Source: a bacterium
GTDB lineage: Bacteria; Armatimonadota; Fimbriimonadia; Fimbriimonadales; Fimbriimonadaceae
DNA: 64,000 bases
NCBI GenBank assembly: GCA_027485645.1
Contig: JAIXQR010000003.1
Span: 558,001 to 622,000 of the forward strand
Direction of reading: 5' to 3'
The stretch's first letter is position 1; each line of letters begins with the position of its first letter. A program made the translations under genes and the position numbers. Shown here one piece after another: positions 51,794 to 58,464 of this stretch. The notes under the pieces are model-generated. The model was not told the DNA's origin. It saw only the letters and a program-made list of their open reading frames with translations, and searched no databases.

Positions 51794-53539
51794 TTAGCCG
51801 ACCAGATGCTTCGCTCGGCGCTCGGCTGGGAGTTCCATGTCGCGGTTTTCGTCGATGAGTCCGCCGCCGATGCCGTCGCCGTAGACCGCGCTCAGGAGAG
51901 GGCCGTCTTGGAACTTCTTGCAGGCGACCCAACCATCTCGTGCCATGGCCTCAAGGGTCTGCACGAGCCGGGAGTGGGTGTAGCCATCGTAGGGCTCACC
52001 GATCTCGGCCAGCTTCGCTCGAATGAACTGGAACGCATGCTCCACGCTCGGCGAGAACTGCAATCCGGCTACGATCCAGCCGAAGTAGCCGATCAAAGGA
52101 AGGATTTTGCCGTCGCGTCGGAAAGCGGGCACGGGGATCACCCGTCCGGCCTCGTAGTGGGCAAATTCAATTCGCTCGGCATCTTTCAGCCGCAGAGTGA
52201 ATCCGCTGTAGCCATCGATCGGACTGACCGGTGGCTCGTCAGACAGTCGGTTCGAGATGAAGTGAACGCAGTCGAGGCTGAAACCGGCGATGCCGCCGAG
52301 GCCCATGTCCTCTTCGACAAAGCCACCTGTACCAAGCCATCGAAACGCCGCATTCGCGTCAAGATCAAGTCCAGCATCCTTCGCGATCTCGCGCGTGAAC
52401 TCTTTGAGTTCGCCAAAGTGACCGTTGGCGGTGTACCAGTAGTCGGCAAAGCGGATGTGCTGCAGAATGCGCCGGCGGTTTCGCTCGTCATACTGGGTCT
52501 TCAGCCATTCGTCGCGGCCCTTACCGAGTTCTAGGATTGAGCAAGCCGCTTCTTGCGCCGAAACGTGCGAGAGCGTCATGCCAGCGGCAAGAATCGGATC
52601 GGCAAAACCAGCCGATTCCCCGGTAAGGAACCAGTTCTTTCCGGCAAGGCGATCCGCGAGGAACGACCAGTCTTTCGTCGTCGCCAACTTCTCTTCGCGT
52701 GTTGCGTCTTGGAGAAGGTTCGCAATTCTCGGTTCTTCCGAAATGGCTTTGAGATACAGCTCCGTAGGTTTGAGGCCAGTCTTCTTGTAGTAATCCGCCG
52801 GGCAAATGAAACCGACCGAAGTTCGCGTTTCGCTGATTGGAATGAACCAGATCCAGCCGTAGCCGAGCGACATCACCTGGACTCGGGTGCCGCCAACGCC
52901 AAGGCTAACCGCCCATTCCGCGCTCTGCCAGTAGTCCCAAATCGCGATGTTCTTAAGGGTGCTGGGTTCGGAAACATCAACGCCCATGGCTCGCCGAAGG
53001 ACTCCAGCGTGACCGCTGGCATCGACGTAAGTTTTGGCGCGGATGATTTCGCCGTTGTCCAAGACCAGGTGGTCGATCAGGTCGTCTTCTTGGACAACCT
53101 TTCGAACGCCGGTTGCTTCGTAGACCTCGCAGCCAAGTTCCTTGGCGTGGTCAAGCAGGATCTTGTCGTAGACGGCGCGGTCAACTTGGAAAGCAGTCTG
53201 AAGTCGCTGACCCTCGAACTTTGCGGGTCGGGCTTCGTCGGCAAACGCTCCGTGGGCGATGAAGTTAAAGTCCCACAGGTCGTCGCTTTTGCCCCAGCGA
53301 TAAGTGGCTCCAATTTTAACGGGGAACCCGGCGGCTTCGATTTTGTCCCAAGCACCCAGTTCGTTGAGAACGCGGCTGATCAGAGGGAGCTGGCTTTCGC
53401 CTACGTGGTCCCGCGGGAAGATTTCTCGCTCAAAAATGCCGACCTTGAGGTTCGGGTTGTATTTAGCAAGAAACCCTCCGCAGGTGGAACCAGCCGGACC
53501 TCCACCAATGATTGCAACATCGAAATCTGTGGTTGACAT
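51794..53539 (-). CDS. Flavin-dependent halogenase-like FAD oxidoreductase
   Basis: The 581 residues form an FAD-binding monooxygenase fold: GGGPAGS (12-18), EREIFPRDHVGESQLP (37-52), the lysine of GFPVKIGATY (Lys75, aligned by eye with the catalytic lysine of CmlS/CndH-type halogenases), the halogenase signature WIWFIP (229-234, pattern WxWxIP), and GFADPILAAGMTLSH. These are shared by flavin-dependent halogenases and their non-halogenating relatives. The last 200 residues are a variable domain. It is the fourth gene of the lacI-pseudopilin-lipoprotein unit, 13 bp after the lipoprotein gene. No flavin reductase or biosynthetic cluster is adjacent. Confidence 0.8.
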   Translation of the reverse strand: MSTTDFDVAIIGGGPAGSTCGGFLAKYNPNLKVGIFEREIFPRDHVGESQLPLISRVLNELGAWDKIEAAGFPVKIGATYRWGKSDDLWDFNFIAHGAFADEARPAKFEGQRLQTAFQVDRAVYDKILLDHAKELGCEVYEATGVRKVVQEDDLIDHLVLDNGEIIRAKTYVDASGHAGVLRRAMGVDVSEPSTLKNIAIWDYWQSAEWAVSLGVGGTRVQVMSLGYGWIWFIPISETRTSVGFICPADYYKKTGLKPTELYLKAISEEPRIANLLQDATREEKLATTKDWSFLADRLAGKNWFLTGESAGFADPILAAGMTLSHVSAQEAACSILELGKGRDEWLKTQYDERNRRRILQHIRFADYWYTANGHFGELKEFTREIAKDAGLDLDANAAFRWLGTGGFVEEDMGLGGIAGFSLDCVHFISNRLSDEPPVSPIDGYSGFTLRLKDAERIEFAHYEAGRVIPVPAFRRDGKILPLIGYFGWIVAGLQFSPSVEHAFQFIRAKLAEIGEPYDGYTHSRLVQTLEAMARDGWVACKKFQDGPLLSAVYGDGIGGGLIDENRDMELPAERRAKHLVG

Positions 53540-53552
53540 AGGTTAGCTCGGG

Positions 53553-53762
53553 TTAGTTGCCGGCAGCGCCAGGAGCGACTTTGCCAATAACGTCCTTCGC
53601 TTGGTCTGGCATGTTGTTGCCGTTTGGAGCGTTCGGATTAGTCATCGGCTTCACGGGTGGGTTTGGAGTCGAGACTTGCCGAGTTTCGCTCGACTTATCT
53701 TCGGCGCAACCAACGAGTCCGAGCACAACAACGAATGCGGCGAGAAGGCTTAAGTTTTTCAT
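53553..53762 (-). CDS. Small lipoprotein of the LacI cassette
   Basis: The 69 residues begin MKNLSLLAAFVVVLGLVGC, a clear lipobox (LVGC). The mature part is short, with prolines, asparagines and Gly (PVKPMTNPNAPNGNN), ending KVAPGAAGN. It resembles the lipoprotein at 58168 in size and signal. It may dock to the pseudopilin made from the same mRNA. Function unknown. Confidence 0.75.
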   Translation of the reverse strand: MKNLSLLAAFVVVLGLVGCAEDKSSETRQVSTPNPPVKPMTNPNAPNGNNMPDQAKDVIGKVAPGAAGN

Positions 53763-53773
53763 GTGATTGTGTT

Positions 53774-53799
53774 GCTGCGGCCCAAGAGTGGGCCGCAGC
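53774..53799 (-). other. Intercistronic hairpin between pseudopilin and lipoprotein genes
   Basis: GCTGCGGCCC (53774-53783) and GGGCCGCAGC (53790-53799) form a perfect 10-bp stem with a 6-base loop. No T run follows on the minus strand (AACACA), so it is more likely an mRNA processing or stability element than a terminator, perhaps raising pseudopilin over lipoprotein output. Confidence 0.6.
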
Positions 53800-53814
53800 G
53801 GGTTGTTCGCTACC

Positions 53815-54696
53815 TTATCGGTATTCAGGGAACAGGTTCTGAGCGGCGAGCTGTCGGTCAGCAATCGTCCAAGGCGTGCCCGAGACAGGGTTGTTCGAAA
53901 GGTTCGAAGCCCAGTCATCGTTCACGTTGTCGTTGGTTCGGAGGGTCTGCGCGTAAGGTCGTGCCTTAGCGTGGCCGTCTGCCCAAACGAAGTTGGAGTT
54001 CTTTCCAGCGGAGTGGATTGGTCCGTTTCCGAGAGCTGGGCAAGTTGGGGTTGCTGCACCGCGAGCGGTGATGCACCACGAGGTGTCGTTGACGCTGCTT
54101 ACGCCGCCTGGGAAGCCAACAGCACCGAAGTGCCACTTAAGGTCGTTCCACTGCGATCGGTTCGGGACCATGATGATGGTTCCGGCAACATCCTGAAGGA
54201 TGTCGAGGCTGCTCTGTCCGTTTGGCGTGTATGGTCCGCCGCACTCGCCGTTAGCAAATCCGATGAGGGAGTTGTTGACTGCGAAGTTGGAAGAAGCGTA
54301 TTGCTCGGCGTTTGGAACGCCCTGTCCGTCGAAGGAGACGGTCCAGAAGTTCTCAGCCTGGAATGGGTTGGTTGGATCCTGAAGGAGACCCTTGCTCTTC
54401 GTGTATGGCTGCATCGCGTGGCGCCAGCTGTAGAAAGCACCAGGCGTGCCCCAGGGAACATTGCCCCAGTTACATCCGCTTGGGAAGCCAAAGTATTCCT
54501 TGATCAAGGCGTCATCATAGTCGCCCATGTAGATCATGTTTGCGGTTGCGAGCTGCTTCGCGTTGCTGAGAGCAACGGTCTTCTTAGCGGCGAGCTTGGC
54601 CTGAGCGAATACTGGGAATAGGATTGCTGCGAGAATCGCGATGATCGCGATGACGACGAGAAGTTCAATAAGTGTGAACGCTTTCTTGTTTTTCAT
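53815..54696 (-). CDS. Type IV pseudopilin-like protein of the LacI cassette
   Basis: The ATG at 54696 overlaps the lacI stop (ATGA) and gives 293 residues. The leader MKNKKA precedes [19 protein letters not shown] and LFPVFAQAK, with SNAKQ and GDYDDALIKEYFG after the helix. The mature domain ends with HSAGKNSNFVWADGHAKARPY, the DGHAK motif. Three cysteines are scattered in the globular part. Expected to be processed by a PilD-type peptidase and assembled or displayed at the membrane. Its regulator and lipoprotein are the adjacent genes. Confidence 0.88.
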   Translation of the reverse strand: MKNKKAFTLIELLVVIAIIAILAAILFPVFAQAKLAAKKTVALSNAKQLATANMIYMGDYDDALIKEYFGFPSGCNWGNVPWGTPGAFYSWRHAMQPYTKSKGLLQDPTNPFQAENFWTVSFDGQGVPNAEQYASSNFAVNNSLIGFANGECGGPYTPNGQSSLDILQDVAGTIIMVPNRSQWNDLKWHFGAVGFPGGVSSVNDTSWCITARGAATPTCPALGNGPIHSAGKNSNFVWADGHAKARPYAQTLRTNDNVNDDWASNLSNNPVSGTPWTIADRQLAAQNLFPEYR

Positions 54697-55715
54697 GATT
54701 CCATCATTGGACATGCGGTCGATGACCGGACGACGAGGGTTGGTTCAAAAGTAATGTGCTTTGGCACGGGGTTGCCTTCAATGAGGTCAAGCACGGATTT
54801 CACCGCGTGCCTACCCATATCGGCGATGGGCTGAAACACGGTGGTAAGGGGAGGAATGGTGAGGCCACTGGCCGACGTCATGTCGAAACCGCAGATGCTC
54901 ATTTCGCCTGGCACGCTCACGCCCATTTCTTGGCACGCCCGCAAGGCACCGATTGCCATATCGTCGTTCGCACAAACCACGGCGGTCGGGCGGACGGGAA
55001 GAGCCAGCAAGCTCTTCATGGCGGCATAACCGCCATCGGGATGGAATTGACCTTTCAGCACCCACGAGTCGTGGTAGGCAAGCCGATTGTTGGTCATAAA
55101 TTCTGAGTACGCCCGCAATCGCTCGATTGCGTCCTGCATGTCGAGACGACCTGCGATGTGCGCGATCCGGCGATGCCCGAGATCGAAAAGGTGTCGCATC
55201 GCCAGCCGCATTCCCGTTTCGTTGGCGACCGATAGCGTGTGCACTCCGTCAATTTCGGAACCCGCGAGCGAGATGCAAGGAATGCGAAGCTCTTTAGCTA
55301 AGAGAACGGCCCGGTTGGTGCTGTTTGGTGCAATGAAAACGGCGCCATCGACGCGACCATCCAGGATGGTTGAAAGGACTTCTTCGTGACCCGATCCGGC
55401 TAAACGGGTGAAGAGCACAAGATCATGGTGGGATTTACCAGCAGCGTTAAAAATGCCGTTCAGCGCCAACTGAAGGTAGGGACTTAGCAGGACGTCCTCA
55501 ACGATTTCCGGGGGAACGATTCCAATCGTCCGACTGCGCCCGGTGACCATGGACTTGGCCACGCGATTAGGTCGGTAGCCCAACTCTCGGGCGGCATCTA
55601 GGACCTTTTCCCTGACCTCTGGGCTAACGGTCCGTGGGCCGCCGTTGATGGCGTAGCTCACGGTGCTGACCGAAACGTTCAGCAGTTTAGCAATATCTTT
55701 GATAGAAGTCGGCAT
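54693..55715 (-). CDS. LacI family transcriptional regulator
   Basis: The 340 residues have an N-terminal LacI helix-turn-helix (SIKDIAKLLNVSVSTVSYAINGGPRTVS, about 4-31), the hinge GYRPNRVAKSMVTG and a periplasmic-binding-protein-like sensor (IGIVPPEIV, VDGAVFIAPNST, GHRRIAHIAGR, ICGFDMTSASGLTIPPLTTV). It should bind a sugar or similar ligand. A perfect 20-bp palindrome lies 15 bp before its start. It is the first gene of the pseudopilin cassette and overlaps the pseudopilin gene by ATGA. Confidence 0.94.
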   Translation of the reverse strand: MPTSIKDIAKLLNVSVSTVSYAINGGPRTVSPEVREKVLDAARELGYRPNRVAKSMVTGRSRTIGIVPPEIVEDVLLSPYLQLALNGIFNAAGKSHHDLVLFTRLAGSGHEEVLSTILDGRVDGAVFIAPNSTNRAVLLAKELRIPCISLAGSEIDGVHTLSVANETGMRLAMRHLFDLGHRRIAHIAGRLDMQDAIERLRAYSEFMTNNRLAYHDSWVLKGQFHPDGGYAAMKSLLALPVRPTAVVCANDDMAIGALRACQEMGVSVPGEMSICGFDMTSASGLTIPPLTTVFQPIADMGRHAVKSVLDLIEGNPVPKHITFEPTLVVRSSTACPMMES

Positions 55716-55730
55716 TGACTCGGTAGAGAG

Positions 55731-55860
55731 GAATCGAAACGTTTCGATTCGCTTGCAGAAAGAATATACAGCGTCTTCGCCAAAGAATCAACCATTTTCT
55801 GAAAAAATCGTCGATCGTGGAAAAAATTCTTTCGAATGTCTTGTCGAAAGGTTTCGACAA
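55731..55860 (-). promoter_or_regulatory. lacI promoter with two LacI-type operators
   Basis: On the minus strand, -35 TTGATT (55786-55791) and -10 TATATT (55763-55768) are 17 bp apart. The perfect 20-bp palindrome GAATCGAAACGTTTCGATTC (55731-55750) sits just past the expected start of transcription. A second site, TTGTCGAAAGGTTTCGACAA (55841-55860), shares the CGAAA-NN-TTTCG core and lies 110 bp away, a spacing that could allow looping. Both have the LacI-family central dyad form. Confidence 0.8.
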
Positions 55861-56003
55861 CTCTTGGACGGATTGAACCTGATCGAAAGTTTGGTCGATC
55901 TTTCGGTTCGGTTATTTCGATAGTGGCGCGCAGCGTCGAGCAGCGCCGAATATCAGCAGGTTCGCACAAGGAAACCTAGACCAAAAAAACCATATTTTTC
56001 ATC

Positions 56004-56086
56004 TTGTTCACTGGGAATATTGTTGTTATAATCCGGGGAAGCGGCATTTGGTGTACTAAAGTAGACCAAAAGTGCCAAAGGTAGAC
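56004..56086 (+). promoter_or_regulatory. gntR promoter with GTAGAC repeats
   Basis: -35 TTGTTC (56004-56009) and -10 TATAAT (56027-56032) are 17 bp apart. Downstream lie GTGTAC (56051-56056) facing GTAGAC (56061-56066) around TAAA, a near-perfect inverted repeat, and another GTAGAC at 56081-56086, 20 bp from the first. The sites lie between the promoter and the ATG at 56098 and are candidates for the GntR protein encoded next. The rest of 55861-56003 is AT-rich with no gene. Confidence 0.7.
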
Positions 56087-56097
56087 AACACGGTTCC

Positions 56098-57255
56098 ATG
56101 AGTCGAACATCACCTTTAGTGAATGCAATCACCGGAAAACTCCGGGAGGCAATCATAAGCGGACGATTTCCCGCAGGTTCGACCATGCCAGCGGAACGAG
56201 ACCTCTCAGAAGAATTTGGTGTCAGCCGAACGGCGGTGCGCCGAGCCATCGAATCTCTCGTCCAAGAAAACCTTTTGGAATCAATGCCACGTTGCCGCCC
56301 GGTGGTCATGGGGCCAATGGGGTTGCGGCAGGCTTCGGAACGGAAAGACGTCGCGGTTTGGCTCTGGCCGAGCTCAACCGGCTTCGCGGCATCGCACTTG
56401 CTTTCCGGAATCCAAAGCATTTTTAGCAACGAATCAAACGCTCGGTTGATCATTGGTAGCGCAACGGGCGACGACTGGGATTCGATGTGGGACTCGGAGG
56501 CGAAATTCCTTCGGTCGGTCGCCGAGGACCCGAATATCTCTGGCGCGATCCTTTGGTACATCGATGGCGTTGGGCATCGAAACGAGCTTGAGCGGATCCG
56601 GCAAGCCGGGGTTCAGCTTGTCTTCGTCGATCGCTACCTGGATCCGAACTATCCGGCGGACTACGTTGGTACCGATAACACGGGATCCGCAGAACTCGCG
56701 GTGAGTCATCTCGTTGAGCTTGGGCACACCCGGATCGCGATGATCCAAAACTTGGACTCGGCGAGTTCCGTTATGGAACGAGTTGACGGTTGGAAGGCCG
56801 CCTTGACTCGCGCAGGAATTGCTTACGACCCCGAATTGCTGGAGCGGCTCGATGAAACGGGCAGTGATCGCGAGCAAGTCGCTGGCCCGCTGAAGCGACT
56901 TCTTTCCCTGCCATCTCCGCCAACGGCGATTTTTTGCGTCAACGACCTGGTTGGCCTCACGGCTTACGACTTGCTTGAGTCTTGGGGAATCGATATCCCT
57001 GGCCAGCTTTCACTCGTCGGGTTTGACGGCCTCATGTCCTGGCTCCCTGGAAAAGGACACCTCACAACCGCCGTTCAAGACTTCCGACGCATCGGAGAGA
57101 TTTCTGCCCGCCTCGTACTCGACCGAGTTTTCGGTCGGGCCCCCCGTCCACATCGCCACACGATGCTGGCTGCCCCACTCTTGGTACTGAACTCTAGCGG
57201 TCCAGTGCCCCAAACCATCGCACCTATCTCAGCCCCGTTTGCAGGGGCAATATAG
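56098..57255 (+). CDS. GntR-type DNA-binding domain fused to LacI-type sensor
   Basis: Of 385 residues, about 1-70 are a GntR winged helix ([54 protein letters not shown]). The rest is a LacI/periplasmic-binding-like sensor ([66 protein letters not shown]). This chimera is known from arabinose repressor AraR. It should respond to a sugar. It is followed two bases later by a pseudopilin gene, mirroring the LacI cassette. The C-terminal tail after [11 protein letters not shown] is short and variable. Confidence 0.92.
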   Translation: MSRTSPLVNAITGKLREAIISGRFPAGSTMPAERDLSEEFGVSRTAVRRAIESLVQENLLESMPRCRPVVMGPMGLRQASERKDVAVWLWPSSTGFAASHLLSGIQSIFSNESNARLIIGSATGDDWDSMWDSEAKFLRSVAEDPNISGAILWYIDGVGHRNELERIRQAGVQLVFVDRYLDPNYPADYVGTDNTGSAELAVSHLVELGHTRIAMIQNLDSASSVMERVDGWKAALTRAGIAYDPELLERLDETGSDREQVAGPLKRLLSLPSPPTAIFCVNDLVGLTAYDLLESWGIDIPGQLSLVGFDGLMSWLPGKGHLTTAVQDFRRIGEISARLVLDRVFGRAPRPHRHTMLAAPLLVLNSSGPVPQTIAPISAPFAGAI

Positions 57256-57257
57256 CC

Positions 57258-58166
57258 ATGAATAGAAAGGAACAAAGAGGTTTTACCCTCATCGAACTTC
57301 TGGTTGTCATCGCGATCATCGCAATTCTTGCGGCGATCCTCTTCCCTGTTTTTGCGCAAGCCAAAGCATCGGCAAAGGCAACCCAGTCGCTTAGCAACGT
57401 TAAGCAGATTGGTCTTGCTCAGCTGATGTACGCCAACGACTCCGACGACCTGTTCAGCCCGGTTCTTGCTTTCAAGCCCGACTGGATCATGCCGTCGTTC
57501 ATCGTGCTTCAACAGCCTTACATGAAGTCGCTTGATCTCATCATCGATCCACTCGGACCGGCGAAAGTGACCGACAACAACTTCATCTTGACCAGTACGT
57601 GGGGAATGCCTCCTCGACGAGATGCAACCACCCGCACGCCTACCTCCAACTCCTTCCGAATGGGACTGCGCTGGCCACTTAGCGGTCAGTTCACCGGCGG
57701 ACAAGTTTGGGAAGTCGATGGTATTGGCGGCGTAAGCAAGGAACCAGGCACTTGGATCTGGCCTTCTTCCGGTTACAAGGACAGCGCCCCTTCGCTCAGC
57801 ACGACGGCGGTTGCTCGCCCATCCGATCAGGTCATGATTGCCCAGGCAAACCACCCGGACTTCAACTGGCCACTCGGATGCGAACCGCTCAACTGGTTCC
57901 GATACTGGGGTGATCCTCCCTTCAACCTTTACGGTGACAGCAACATGATCTGCGCTCCTGCAGGTCGCGTTCAAGCGCAAGGAATCCAGGCTGGAATCAT
58001 TCCGGTCTCGACCGACCGCGGCACTATCACGACCTTCCCAGTTGGCCGAAACATTTATGTTGCGACCGACGGACACGCAAAGTCCACGCCTTGGCGTCAA
58101 CTGATGAGCAAGCGAGCTGTCCGCGGAACGCTCACCACTCTCGACGCTTTCTGGCCAGCCGAATAG
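57258..58166 (+). CDS. Type IV pseudopilin-like protein of the GntR cassette
   Basis: The 302 residues have the leader MNRKEQRG, then [28 protein letters not shown] and [15 protein letters not shown] matches the acidic motif of the other copies. The C-terminus reads [21 protein letters not shown], with DGHAK. It has several Trp-Pro motifs in the globular part ([28 protein letters not shown]). It lies two bases after gntR and one base before the lipoprotein gene. Confidence 0.88.
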   Translation: MNRKEQRGFTLIELLVVIAIIAILAAILFPVFAQAKASAKATQSLSNVKQIGLAQLMYANDSDDLFSPVLAFKPDWIMPSFIVLQQPYMKSLDLIIDPLGPAKVTDNNFILTSTWGMPPRRDATTRTPTSNSFRMGLRWPLSGQFTGGQVWEVDGIGGVSKEPGTWIWPSSGYKDSAPSLSTTAVARPSDQVMIAQANHPDFNWPLGCEPLNWFRYWGDPPFNLYGDSNMICAPAGRVQAQGIQAGIIPVSTDRGTITTFPVGRNIYVATDGHAKSTPWRQLMSKRAVRGTLTTLDAFWPAE

Positions 58167-58167
58167 G

Positions 58168-58368
58168 ATGAACAACCGGTACTTCACCCTGCTGTTGGCA
58201 GGCGTCGTACTCGGATTGGTAGGTTGCTCGGGTAGTGACGCGATGCCTGCAAAGGATAAGGACACGCTCCAAAGCAACCTGAACACTCCGGTTGATGTCG
58301 AAAAAGTTCGAGCGGAATACGCAAAGGAAAAGGGTAACCAGACCGGCGCGCCGACCGAAAAAATGTGA
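58168..58368 (+). CDS. Small lipoprotein of the GntR cassette
   Basis: The 66 residues begin MNNRYFTLLLAGVVLGLVGC (lipobox LVGC, with Ser at +2). The mature part is 47 residues, charged and helical (DVEKVRAEYAKEKGNQTG). It matches the lipoprotein at 53553-53762 in length and in the VVLGLVGC signal. It is transcribed with the pseudopilin gene one base upstream. Function unknown. Confidence 0.78.
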   Translation: MNNRYFTLLLAGVVLGLVGCSGSDAMPAKDKDTLQSNLNTPVDVEKVRAEYAKEKGNQTGAPTEKM

Positions 58369-58374
58369 GATCTT

Positions 58375-58406
58375 GCCCGGGCCAACTTTTGTTGTCCCGG
58401 GCATTT
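58375..58406 (+). terminator. Terminator after the GntR cassette
   Basis: GCCCGGG (58375-58381) and CCCGGGC (58396-58402) form a stem with a 14-base loop that has further partial pairing (CCAAC...GTTGT), followed by ATTTT. It lies six bases past the lipoprotein stop. Confidence 0.8.
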
Positions 58407-58416
58407 TAGCGTCTGG

Positions 58417-58446
58417 ACCGACGCTTACTGAAACGGTTCAGTCGGT
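58417..58446 (+). promoter_or_regulatory. LacI-like palindrome upstream of the GH35 gene
   Basis: CTGAAACGGTTCAG (58428-58441) is a palindrome with a central ACGG, flanked by ACCGA (58417-58421) and TCGGT (58442-58446). Its core GAAACGGTTC is close to the lacI operator core GAAACGTTTC at 55731-55750. It ends 18 bases before the ATG at 58465, so binding would block transcription or leader access. Confidence 0.6.
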
Positions 58447-58464
58447 AGAATCCCGCTTACTGCA

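Noticed and set aside
57075-58385. 436-codon minus-strand frame opposite the pseudopilin and lipoprotein genes
   Set aside because: It is antisense to gntR's end, the pseudopilin and the lipoprotein, all with clear signals.
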